From an uncultured Candidatus Melainabacteria bacterium (GTDB lineage: Bacteria; Cyanobacteriota; Vampirovibrionia; Gastranaerophilales; Gastranaerophilaceae): a stretch of DNA of 6,250 nucleotides. Below are positions 1 to 6,225 of the stretch, piece by piece (within the stretch, counting starts at the first letter, position 1; the number at the start of each line of letters is the position of its first letter). The translations under genes were made by a program, and so were the position numbers. Where the stretch lies: positions 1-6,250 of the forward strand of contig CAKUQA010000086.1 in NCBI GenBank assembly GCA_934675225.1. The letters run 5' to 3'. A model generated the notes under the pieces. That model saw nothing but the letters and a program-made list of their open reading frames with translations, had not been told where the DNA came from and searched no databases.

Positions 1-851
1 GTTGAATAATAAGTCATTACGGTATTGTTTGATGTTTTACTACCTATTCCAAGATTTTGAACTACAACATAACGCCCATCTTTTACACTTTTCTGCCCTC
101 TTATTGCTTCAAAGCCTTTTTGTTGCATTCGAGCAAATTTTCTTATTAAACCATCATATTTTTTACATGCACCCCAAAGCTCATCACCTTCTGCCATTAA
201 TTTATCAATCGCTTCTTGTTTATGAGTTTCTATAAATGCTTTTTCTTTAGCTTCTAACTTTGCTTTAGCTTCTTGTTCCTCTTTTAACTTGGCGTCTGCC
301 TCAGCTTTAGCTCTTTCTTGAGCTTCTTTTTCAGCATTAATCTCTGCATCTTGTTCCAACTTAGGCTCTGCCTCAGGTGTAGCTGTTTCTTTTTTAGGAT
401 TACTATTATTGGTTTCACCTAAAACATCCTTTTCTTTATTAGAAGTCTCACCAAGTTTTTCATCCAAAGTAGCAGTAGACTTATCAGAAGAAGCATTTGG
501 GCCGGTTAAGGCATCATTTCCTTTTTTGCTTGAACCACCAACTCCATCACTTAAAGCAGTTGAGTCTTTTTTAGAAGAATTATCAATAACGTCAGTACAT
601 TTCCTCCACCAATTATTCTTATGGCCAATCACTCCTAATGCAATTACACCTGCAGCTATCGTTGCTCCTAACATATATTTTGTTGCGTTAGATTTTTCTT
701 CGTCAACCTCTTTTTCAGAAACGTTATTTGACTTAGATTTTTCTTCGTCAACTTCTTTTTCAGAAACGTTATTTGACTTAGTTTTTTCATTAACAACATT
801 AGATTTATTTTTAATTTCTACAGGAACATTCACGATTGAATTTACAGACAT
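1..851 (-). CDS. Unrecognised membrane-anchored, Lys/Glu-rich protein (N-terminal part; cut by window edge)
   Basis: The minus strand is open without a stop from an ATG at 851 to the left edge, giving 283 residues and no C-terminus. The start is supported by a ribosome binding site, AGAAGGTG (856-863), a few bases upstream. Visible architecture: a polar, charged N-terminus (residues 1-55) holding two copies of a 15-residue unit starting KSNNVSEKEV; one hydrophobic segment at about 58-76 (YMLGATIAAGVIALGVIG) followed by HKNNWWRK; a Ser/Asn/Lys-rich linker to about 155; an Ala/Glu/Lys-rich stretch at about 157-207 that looks like a coiled coil; then a more globular part with GDELWGACKKYDGL and, near the edge, a beta-like DGRYVVVQN segment. 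There is no cleavable signal peptide. The charge pattern suggests an inner-membrane protein with a soluble C-terminal domain, but topology is inference. It lies 86 bp downstream of recF on the same strand. I do not recognise the family. That the frame is real is well supported by length, RBS and amino-acid composition. Confidence 0.8.
   Translation of the reverse strand, partial: MSVNSIVNVPVEIKNKSNVVNEKTKSNNVSEKEVDEEKSKSNNVSEKEVDEEKSNATKYMLGATIAAGVIALGVIGHKNNWWRKCTDVIDNSSKKDSTALSDGVGGSSKKGNDALTGPNASSDKSTATLDEKLGETSNKEKDVLGETNNSNPKKETATPEAEPKLEQDAEINAEKEAQERAKAEADAKLKEEQEAKAKLEAKEKAFIETHKQEAIDKLMAEGDELWGACKKYDGLIRKFARMQQKGFEAIRGQKSVKDGRYVVVQNLGIGSKTSNNTVMTYYS
688..777 (-). repeat. 45-bp in-frame tandem repeat, two copies
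   Basis: Two adjacent 45-bp units (688-732 and 733-777) differ at one base. Read on the coding (minus) strand, the difference is GAA versus GAG, both Glu, so both units encode the same 15 residues (residues 25-39 and 40-54 of the minus-strand gene, KSNNVSEKEVDEEKS). The four bases after the second unit (778-781, TTAG) continue the pattern before it breaks down. The unit is exactly 15 codons, so a copy gain or loss would lengthen or shorten the extramembrane N-terminus without a frameshift. Confidence 0.95.
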
Positions 852-937
852 AATACACCTTCTATAACTTACTTTGCTTATATAAAAAACTAAAAACCTA
901 AAAAATTGCTACAATAGTATAAAACGTAAATATTTCT

Positions 938-2044
938 TTACAGCATCAACTTTCCATCTTCAATTTTATAAATTCTTACATCTTTTAAAAATTCTTCTTC
1001 GAATAAAATCGTATCAACGGATGTAATAACGGTTTGTGTATTTTCGTTTATTGATTTCAACAAATAATTTTGACGTAAATCATCAAGTTCCGCCAAAACA
1101 TCATCTAGTAACAAAATAGGTTCATCACCTGTTTTAGCAGTAATTATATCAAGTTCCGAAAGCTTCAATGCCAAAACAACTGTTCTTTGTTGACCTTGAG
1201 ATGCAAACTTTGTAGCATCATTGTTATTTATATAAAAAATAATATCATCCCGATGTGGTCCAACACAGGCTTGCCCTCTGCGCATTTCTTCAATTCTTCG
1301 TTCTTCAAGCGATTTATGAAAAGCTTCTGCGATACTTTCAAGCTCCATTTCCTCAGTCAAAAAAGAACAATCATAACCAACTTGCAATTTTTCTGTTTCA
1401 CTAATAATTCTATGTTTTTCACTGGCAATTCGTTCAATTTCTTTCAGGAATTTCTTTCGCAAAAAAATTATATTACTACCGGTAATTACAAGTTGCTCAT
1501 TATAAACATCCAAAAGAGTATCATTTGAGGTTCCTGTTCTCAAGTAATCTTTTAATAAATTATTTTTTTGAATTCGGATTTTATCATATTTTGAAAGTCT
1601 GTCATCATAAGCAGGATAAACCTGAGAAATAGCTCTATCCAACCAATCCCGCCTATCGGAAGGATTTCCTCTAAGCAAAAGCAAATCAGCAGTAGAAAAT
1701 AAAACTGTTTTTAGAACAGATTTAAAATTTTTTGAAGTTGTTTTAACCTTATTAATTGCAATTTCCCGTTTTTTTTCTCGAGAATAAGAGTAATCAAGTT
1801 CTACATCTGTTTCGGCTTTTATCATATTACAATTAATTTCTGCCCGTTCGGCTTCAAAATTAATTAACTCTACAATATTCGAAGTTCTTGGGGATTTTAA
1901 CATAGATAGAAAGTATATACTCTCTAAAATATTAGTCTTACCTTGAGCATTTTTACCAATTATCAAAACTTTTTTAGAATTTAAATCTAGTCTTAAATCC
2001 TTGCAGTTCCTATAATTTGTAAGTTTCAAATCCCTTAATCTCAT
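938..2044 (-). CDS. recF: RecF, DNA replication/repair ATPase
   Basis: RecF is an SMC-like ABC ATPase that binds DNA at gapped or stalled forks and, with RecO and RecR, helps load RecA on SSB-coated single strands. The 368 residues match the usual length of the family (about 360-375). Motifs in order: the N-terminal strand MRLRDLKLTNYRN; Walker A GKNAQGKTN (residues 30-38); RRDWLDRAI (131-139); the RecF signature CVGPHRDD (260-267); the ABC signature region ASQGQQRT (281-288); and Walker B with D-loop LLLDDVLAELD (311-321). All catalytic motifs are intact. An in-frame TTG at 2062 would add six residues (MGYNFF). The ATG at 2044 is preferred because RecF proteins begin right at this first strand. 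There is no convincing Shine-Dalgarno at either start, only GGGG 12 bases before the ATG. The gene diverges from the pilT operon and is not next to dnaA/dnaN in this window, unlike the classical arrangement. Confidence 0.95.
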   Translation of the reverse strand: MRLRDLKLTNYRNCKDLRLDLNSKKVLIIGKNAQGKTNILESIYFLSMLKSPRTSNIVELINFEAERAEINCNMIKAETDVELDYSYSREKKREIAINKVKTTSKNFKSVLKTVLFSTADLLLLRGNPSDRRDWLDRAISQVYPAYDDRLSKYDKIRIQKNNLLKDYLRTGTSNDTLLDVYNEQLVITGSNIIFLRKKFLKEIERIASEKHRIISETEKLQVGYDCSFLTEEMELESIAEAFHKSLEERRIEEMRRGQACVGPHRDDIIFYINNNDATKFASQGQQRTVVLALKLSELDIITAKTGDEPILLLDDVLAELDDLRQNYLLKSINENTQTVITSVDTILFEEEFLKDVRIYKIEDGKLML

Positions 2045-2050
2045 AAAAAA

Positions 2051-2078
2051 ATTATACCCCAAATATATGATTTCTTAA
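2051..2078 (-). promoter_or_regulatory. Candidate recF promoter, possibly leaderless
   Basis: On the minus strand a perfect TATAAT (2051-2056) is preceded, after 16 bases, by a weak -35 TTAAGA (2073-2078). Six T residues separate the TATAAT from the A of the recF ATG at 2044, so the expected transcription start falls on or beside the start codon. The -10 box is seen directly; its use is inferred. Confidence 0.4.
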
Positions 2079-2085
2079 TTTATTG

Positions 2086-2114
2086 TAGACTAATGTTAAA
2101 ATTTTTTATATAAT
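2086..2114 (+). promoter_or_regulatory. Sigma70-type promoter of the small gene-pilT operon
   Basis: TAGACT (2086-2091, four of six matches to TTGACA), a 17-base spacer and a perfect TATAAT (2109-2114) sit 33 bases upstream of the ATG at 2148. The start of transcription is expected near 2121, leaving a leader of roughly 27 bases that contains the ribosome binding site TAAGGA (2136-2141). The geometry is canonical. Confidence 0.65.
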
Positions 2115-2147
2115 ATGCATATAAAATTGCAACTATAAGGAATAAAC

Positions 2148-2402
2148 ATGTTACCAATTGTATCAGAAGAAAATGCAGCAACAACATTTAATGAAATTTT
2201 CAAAGATATGCCTGCTTGGCGTAAGAAAATGATTCACTATATAAAGGACGAAAATCCCGAAATAAATACTGCAATTATAGAGGCTGCAAATAATACAAAA
2301 CTTGACCCAAAAGCTGTAGCACTTGGCGCATATATGGCGTATGCCTTAATTGAACTTGCGATGAAAGAAAACGAAGATATAATGAATTTTCAGGGAGAAT
2401 AA
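2148..2402 (+). CDS. Small protein of unknown function, coupled to pilT
   Basis: This is an 84-residue protein with an ATG start, a good ribosome binding site (TAAGGA, 2136-2141, six bases before the ATG) and a canonical promoter upstream. It has no signal peptide and no clear membrane segment. The composition suggests a compact alpha-helical soluble protein: an amphipathic start (LPIVSEENAATTFNEIF), a basic patch (WRKKMIHYIKDE, residues 24-35), then a moderately hydrophobic helix around AVALGAYMAYALIELA (56-71) and an acidic tail. It ends two bases before the pilT ATG, and the pilT ribosome binding site lies inside its last codons, so the two are co-transcribed and probably translationally coupled. 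A role tied to pilus retraction, or a small regulator made in step with PilT, is inference from position only. I do not recognise the family. Confidence 0.82.
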   Translation: MLPIVSEENAATTFNEIFKDMPAWRKKMIHYIKDENPEINTAIIEAANNTKLDPKAVALGAYMAYALIELAMKENEDIMNFQGE

Positions 2403-2404
2403 AA

Positions 2405-3475
2405 ATGTTAATTGAAGAATTACTAGAAAAATTAGTTGCAGACGGCGGTTCTGACTTGCACATTTCTGCAAACCTACCACCTGCGGCACGTATTGATGGT
2501 AAATTGAGAAGATATGATTATCCGCCACTTAGTCCGGATGACGTTGAAACTTTACTGTTTCCTATGCTTTCTAACGAACAAAGACGAACTTTGGAACAGA
2601 CTTGGGAATTAGACTTCTCTTACGGTATTGAAGGTCTAAGTCGTTTCAGGGTTAACTTTTACAAAGATAAAGGTAACTACGCAGCTGCATTCAGAACGAT
2701 TACATCAATTGTTCCTTCTTTTGACAAATTAGGACTTCCTGAGGTTGTTAGAAAAACTGCAGATAAACCAAGAGGACTAATTCTTGTTACAGGTCCTACC
2801 GGTTCCGGTAAATCTACAACATTGGCAGCGATGATTGACTACATCAATACAAACAGAGCAGAACACATTCTTACGATTGAAGACCCTATAGAATTTGTTC
2901 ATACATCAAAACAAAGTATTATTCACCAACGTGAATTAGGAATGGATACAAGGTCTTTTGCAAACGCCCTTAAATCTGCACTTCGTGAAGACCCTGACAT
3001 TATTCTGGTAGGTGAGATGCGTGACCACGAAACTATTGCTTTGGCACTAACAGCAGCAGAAACAGGTCACTTGGTATTCGGAACATTACACACATCTTCA
3101 GCAGCTCAAACTATTGACCGTATCATTGACGTGTTTCCTGAAGGTCAGCAACAACAAATCCGTGTACAACTTGCAAACTCTCTTGTTGCAGTATTTGCAC
3201 AAACTCTTTTACCTAAAGTTCAACCTGATGGGACTAAAAAAGGTCGTGTAATGGCTCAAGAAATTATGCTTGTAACCCCTGCGATTGCAAACCTTATTAG
3301 AGAAGCAAAAGCTGCTCAAATTTACTCAACAATCCAAATGAACCAAGGTTTGGGAATGCAAACTCTTGAAATGGCCTTGTCTAACTTATATAAACAAGGG
3401 GCTATTACAATTGAAGACGCTCTTTCAAGAACATCAAGACCTGATGAATTGCAACGTTTAATGAGAGGTTCATAA
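2405..3475 (+). CDS. pilT: PilT, type IV pilus retraction ATPase
   Basis: PilT is a cytoplasmic hexameric ATPase at the base of the type IV pilus. It drives depolymerisation of pilin and hence twitching motility, DNA uptake and surface sensing. The 356 residues fit the family (about 340-370). Visible parts: the N-terminal PAS-like domain with GGSDLHIS (14-21) and ELDFSYG..GLSRFRVN (68-84); Walker A GPTGSGKST (130-138); the Asp box TIEDPIEFVH (157-166); Walker B DPDIILVGEMRD (196-207); the His box TGHLVFGTLHT (220-230); and the PilT retraction motif in the form AIANLIRE (293-300), where many proteobacterial PilTs have AIRNLIRE. The last motif and the absence of the long N-terminus and zinc-binding cysteines of PilB/GspE argue for PilT rather than an assembly ATPase. 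The ribosome binding site AGGGAG (2392-2397) lies in the preceding gene. No other pilus gene is in the window, so partners must be encoded elsewhere. Confidence 0.96.
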   Translation: MLIEELLEKLVADGGSDLHISANLPPAARIDGKLRRYDYPPLSPDDVETLLFPMLSNEQRRTLEQTWELDFSYGIEGLSRFRVNFYKDKGNYAAAFRTITSIVPSFDKLGLPEVVRKTADKPRGLILVTGPTGSGKSTTLAAMIDYINTNRAEHILTIEDPIEFVHTSKQSIIHQRELGMDTRSFANALKSALREDPDIILVGEMRDHETIALALTAAETGHLVFGTLHTSSAAQTIDRIIDVFPEGQQQQIRVQLANSLVAVFAQTLLPKVQPDGTKKGRVMAQEIMLVTPAIANLIREAKAAQIYSTIQMNQGLGMQTLEMALSNLYKQGAITIEDALSRTSRPDELQRLMRGS

Positions 3476-3502
3476 TAATATCTTTAATAAAAAAACAATC
3501 CC

Positions 3503-3533
3503 AAAAGTCTGAGCCTTTAGTTCAGACTTTTTT
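3503..3533 (+). terminator. Rho-independent terminator of the pilT operon
   Basis: A 10-bp perfect stem, AAAAGTCTGA (3503-3512) with TCAGACTTTT (3522-3531), encloses a nine-base loop and runs into six T residues (3528-3533). It lies 27 bases after the pilT stop and separates pilT from lysS. Confidence 0.85.
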
Positions 3534-3562
3534 GATGCAAAATTTAAATATTTCATTGTTTG

Positions 3563-3571
3563 TGCTATCAT
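3563..3571 (+). promoter_or_regulatory. Candidate extended -10 promoter of lysS
   Basis: TGC-TATCAT (3563-3571) has the TGn of an extended -10 element and a five-of-six match to TATAAT. No good -35 is visible 16-18 bases upstream. Transcription from near 3578 would give a leader of about 33 bases, too short for a T-box or other riboswitch. The preceding terminator means lysS needs a promoter of its own in this gap. Confidence 0.4.
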
Positions 3572-3596
3572 AAATATATAAAGACTTTACAACCAA

Positions 3597-3602
3597 AGAG
3601 GA
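3597..3602 (+). promoter_or_regulatory. Ribosome binding site deciding the lysS start
   Basis: AGAGGA (3597-3602) stands eight bases before the ATG at 3611. The frame is open further upstream to 3560, but that alternative start has no such site and would add 17 residues not expected in LysRS. Confidence 0.75.
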
Positions 3603-3610
3603 AGTATAAA

Positions 3611-5143
3611 ATGGCACAACAAACACATGAACCAAGTTCTACAAAAGAACAAATAAGACAGACAAGAATTCAGAAACTTGCAGATTTGGCAGACAAAGGA
3701 GTAAATCCATACCCTTATAAGTTTGAAAAAACTGCAAACGCATCTGAATTGCAAGAAAAATACAAAAACCTTGAAGCAGGCATAGAAACAGAAGATAAGT
3801 ACTCTGTTGCAGGTCGTGTAATGGCTATCCGCAATACAGGTATGTTTATCGACCTTATGGATGCTTCCGGAAAAATCCAAATTTTCTCTCACAAAGAAAA
3901 TTTATCAGAAGAACAAATTAAAGTTCTTAAACTTATTGATATCGGAGACATAGTTGGTTTTACCGGAACTATCAGAAGAACTCCTCGCGGGGAACTTTCT
4001 ATTAAGTCAACGGAATTAACTTTATTGTCAAAAGCTCTTTTACCTTTGCCAAACAAACAAATCAGCAAAGAAAAAGCTGAAACTTTAAGCCACTACCATG
4101 GACTTACAGATGTTGAACTAAAATATCGTCAAAGATATGTTGACTTAATCGTAAACGAAGAAAGCAGAGACACTTTTAGAAAAAGAAGTTTAATTGTTCA
4201 AAAAGTTAGAGAGTTTCTGGCAAAACAAGGTTATATTGAAGTTGAAACTCCAATTTTACAAACAATGGCTTCAGGAGCTAATGCAAGACCGTTTACAACG
4301 CACCACAATGCACTTGAAATGGATTTAACTTTAAGAATTGCACTTGAGTTATATTTAAAACGATTAATCGTTGGTGGAATTTCTGAAAAAGTTTTCGAAA
4401 TCGGCAAATGTTTTAGGAATGAAGGAATTGACACTCGCCACAATCCTGAATTCACAATGATTGAATTGTATCAAGCTTACGCAGACTACAACGATATGAT
4501 GACTTTAACAGAAAACATGGTTGCTTACGTTGCTCAAGAAGTTCTTGGTACTACAAAAATTAAATACGGAGAAAACGAAATTGATTTAACTCCACCTTGG
4601 GACAGAAAAACAATGCTTGGTTCTATTAAAGAAGCTACAGGTGTTGATTTTATGGAAATTTATAGTGCCGAACAAGCAATCAAAACAGCAAGAAGTTTGA
4701 ATGTTCAAGTTGAGGACACTATGAATTGGGGACAAGTTGTTGAAGCAGTATTTGAAGACAAAATTGAACCTTCATTAATTCAACCTTGTCACATAATTGA
4801 TTACCCGAGAGAAATTTCTCCTCTTGCAAAAGTTCACAGAAACAACGACAGATTAACCGAACGTTTTGAAACAAGAGTGAACGGATGGGAAATTGCAAAC
4901 GCATTTTCAGAACTTACAGACCCGATTGATCAGAGAATGAGATTTGAAGCTCAAGCTCAGGCAAAAGCTGCAGGTGACGAAGAAGCTATGGAAATTGATG
5001 AGGACTTTATCAATGCATTAGAATATGGTATGCCACCTACAGGTGGTATGGGAATGGGTATTGACAGACTTGTTATGTTATTAACAAACTCTCCATCAAT
5101 CCGTGACGTTATCGCTTTCCCTACAATGAAAGCTAAAGACTAG
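3611..5143 (+). CDS. lysS: Lysyl-tRNA synthetase, class II
   Basis: LysS charges tRNA-Lys with lysine using ATP in the cytoplasm. The 510 residues match bacterial class II LysRS (about 490-510). Domains: a charged N-terminal helix (1-30); an OB-fold anticodon-binding domain at roughly 60-145, with VAGRVMAIRNTGMFIDL (66-82); and a class II catalytic core from about 160, containing the conserved RQRYVDLI (173-180). Motif 1 is at 199-216 (VREFLAKQGYIEVETPIL), motif 2 at 269-293 (starting RNEGIDTRHNPEFT) and motif 3 at 481-490 (GMGIDRLVML). All are intact, and the C-terminus SIRDVIAFPTMK is the normal end of the family. The ATG at 3611 is chosen for its ribosome binding site. The gene has terminators on both sides and so looks monocistronic. 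No amino-acid-responsive leader is seen. Confidence 0.97.
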   Translation: MAQQTHEPSSTKEQIRQTRIQKLADLADKGVNPYPYKFEKTANASELQEKYKNLEAGIETEDKYSVAGRVMAIRNTGMFIDLMDASGKIQIFSHKENLSEEQIKVLKLIDIGDIVGFTGTIRRTPRGELSIKSTELTLLSKALLPLPNKQISKEKAETLSHYHGLTDVELKYRQRYVDLIVNEESRDTFRKRSLIVQKVREFLAKQGYIEVETPILQTMASGANARPFTTHHNALEMDLTLRIALELYLKRLIVGGISEKVFEIGKCFRNEGIDTRHNPEFTMIELYQAYADYNDMMTLTENMVAYVAQEVLGTTKIKYGENEIDLTPPWDRKTMLGSIKEATGVDFMEIYSAEQAIKTARSLNVQVEDTMNWGQVVEAVFEDKIEPSLIQPCHIIDYPREISPLAKVHRNNDRLTERFETRVNGWEIANAFSELTDPIDQRMRFEAQAQAKAAGDEEAMEIDEDFINALEYGMPPTGGMGMGIDRLVMLLTNSPSIRDVIAFPTMKAKD

Positions 5144-5175
5144 TTATTACTTACATCAACTGAAACTAAATATTA

Positions 5176-5211
5176 AATAAGGTGGAGATTGTTTTCTCCA
5201 CCTTATTTTTT
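5176..5211. terminator. Bidirectional rho-independent terminator between convergent genes
   Basis: A perfect 13-bp stem, AATAAGGTGGAGA (5176-5188) with TCTCCACCTTATT (5195-5207), closes a six-base loop. Six T residues (5206-5211) follow on the plus strand, making a strong terminator for lysS, 32 bases after its stop. The minus-strand gene ends at 5213, two bases from the hairpin. Read on that strand the hairpin is followed by an AT-rich tract (TTATTTAATATTT), so it probably serves both genes. Confidence 0.9.
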
Positions 5212-5212
5212 A

Positions 5213-6091
5213 CTAAGCATTTAATTGCTGACCAGCTCTAAACATCTTTTCAGAAAGAATTTCTTTTCCATGTTTTTCCACAACATCAGATATTGGATGT
5301 TTTAAAAGTATGTCTTCGCGAACTTGAGAATACAAATTCTTTACATTCTTCATACTATATGGATTAATAGCATTTGCTTCCTCAAATAATGGTTTTGCTT
5401 TAGCATAAGAAAGCTCATTGGCTAAACGGTTTAGCACTCCTATTGCTTTTGCACTTGCATCAGGATCTTGAATTTCCTGTAACTGCTTAATATATTGTTG
5501 TCTTGTTTCATTCCAAACATTTTCCTGTTTTGCTGCAGCTAATGCTCGTTTGCTTGCTTGCAAATTTTCCAATTCTGCATTGACATTACGAGCTCCTCCT
5601 TTAACATCCATCAAAAGATCTGGAATTGGTAAACCATGAGCATTGTAAGTGAGATTGTCTGCATTTACATGAGAATTCTGAGAGCCAGATCCAAATGTTC
5701 TAAAATATCTTTTCCCATTTGGCAAGTAAACTGTCTCAGATGCCCATTTACCTTTTCCCCATTTAAAATTTTCTTCTTTTAATCCGTTAGTTTTTCTAAT
5801 TGTTCTGCCCCCAATCAAATTTCGTTCTCCGTCATAAACTCTAGCTTGCTCTATACTTTCATTATACTTAGGGTATACACGTTCAGTCGTTTTTGTACGA
5901 ACAAATTTATCTCCAACATTTTGCTTAGTTACTTTTTTAGAATATTTTAGAATTTCTTTTCCATCTTGATCCAATACTTGTGTCCAATTTTTTCCATTTT
6001 CAGTATATCGAACAAATTTTTTTAAATTCTTTCCTGCACCAAATTCAAAAATTTCTTTTCCAATAGACTTAATCATTCCATAATTTGACAT
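5213..6091 (-). CDS. Unrecognised basic protein with beta-rich N-terminal half and helical C-terminal half
   Basis: The protein has 292 residues, counted from the ATG at 6091. An in-frame TTG at 6124 would add 11 residues but lacks an RBS, whereas AAAGGA (6101-6106) lies nine bases before the ATG. There is no signal peptide or membrane segment. Residues 1-135 are basic and rich in short strand-turn units with NG/DG turns (VRYTENGKNWTQVLDQDGKE, 27-46; ARVYDGERNLIGG, 83-95; ETVYLPNGKRYFRTFG, 119-134). These resemble repeated beta-hairpins of a surface or structural protein but match no repeat family I can name. A Gly/Ser/Asn linker follows (134-152), then an Ala/Glu/Lys/Gln-rich helical half (165-290), probably coiled coil at about 170-208. 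It converges on lysS and shares its terminator. It could be a lineage-specific structural protein, an effector or a phage-derived protein; the sequence does not decide. Confidence 0.78.
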   Translation of the reverse strand: MSNYGMIKSIGKEIFEFGAGKNLKKFVRYTENGKNWTQVLDQDGKEILKYSKKVTKQNVGDKFVRTKTTERVYPKYNESIEQARVYDGERNLIGGRTIRKTNGLKEENFKWGKGKWASETVYLPNGKRYFRTFGSGSQNSHVNADNLTYNAHGLPIPDLLMDVKGGARNVNAELENLQASKRALAAAKQENVWNETRQQYIKQLQEIQDPDASAKAIGVLNRLANELSYAKAKPLFEEANAINPYSMKNVKNLYSQVREDILLKHPISDVVEKHGKEILSEKMFRAGQQLNA

Positions 6092-6100
6092 AACAATTTT

Positions 6101-6106
6101 TCCTTT
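6101..6106 (-). promoter_or_regulatory. Ribosome binding site deciding the start of the 5213-6091 gene
   Basis: On the minus strand AAAGGA stands nine bases before the ATG at 6091. It lies inside the codons that the longer TTG start would use, which argues for the shorter protein. Confidence 0.65.
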
Positions 6107-6152
6107 CGAATTAATACTTTTCAATATCCCCGAAATCGATTTCCCTTACTCT

Positions 6153-6179
6153 TTTATAAAAACATAAAAGCCGAAACAA
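6153..6179 (-). promoter_or_regulatory. Weak candidate promoter for the 5213-6091 gene
   Basis: On the minus strand TTGTTT (6174-6179) and TATAAA (6153-6158) are 15 bases apart, about 60 bases before the start codon. The spacing is short and the -35 matches only three bases, so this is tentative. Confidence 0.25.
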
Positions 6180-6208
6180 TTGACACAGTGCACCTCATAG
6201 CATAGCAT
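6180..6208 (+). promoter_or_regulatory. Candidate outward plus-strand promoter overlapping the CATAG repeat
   Basis: A perfect TTGACA (6180-6185) is followed after exactly 17 bases by TAGCAT (6203-6208, four of six to TATAAT), which is formed by the pentanucleotide repeat itself. Transcription would start near 6215, within the repeat, and run out of the window. An ATG at 6233 (reading MTGFEP to the edge) lies downstream, without a good ribosome binding site. Confidence 0.35.
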
Positions 6209-6225
6209 AGCATAGCATAGCATAG
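6196..6225. repeat. Six-copy CATAG pentanucleotide tandem repeat
   Basis: Six perfect, uninterrupted copies of CATAG (CTATG on the minus strand) occupy 30 bases. Such perfect short tandem repeats are prone to slipped-strand copy-number change. On the plus strand every reading frame through the array meets TAG; on the minus strand every frame stays open and encodes a cyclic MLCYA pentapeptide. The array lies about 105 bases upstream of the minus-strand gene at 5213-6091 and overlaps the -10 of a plausible plus-strand promoter. Confidence 0.95.

Noticed and set aside
2..235. Plus-strand open frame of 77 codons beginning with TTG
   Set aside because: It is antisense to the same minus-strand gene, with a low-complexity Leu/His/Phe-rich product and no start signals.
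409..867. Plus-strand open frame of 152 codons
   Set aside because: It lies antisense to the minus-strand gene at 1-851, has Ser/Phe/Leu-rich composition typical of the complement of Lys/Glu-rich coding sequence, and has no RBS.
905..915. Hairpin ATTG-CTA-CAAT beside a T-run after recF, as a recF terminator
   Set aside because: The stem is only 4 bp with a three-base loop, which is too weak to support a terminator call.
1187..1528. Plus-strand open frame of 113 codons inside recF
   Set aside because: It is fully antisense to recF, whose motifs are unambiguous on the other strand.
3476..3610. T-box or other riboswitch ahead of lysS
   Set aside because: After the pilT terminator only about 75 bases remain before lysS, with no antiterminator-type alternative hairpin or T-box sequence.
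6151..6170. Inverted repeat CTTTTAT/ATAAAAG upstream of the 5213-6091 gene
   Set aside because: It is a 7-bp, almost pure AT stem in AT-rich DNA, so expected by chance, and there is no independent evidence that it is an operator or terminator.
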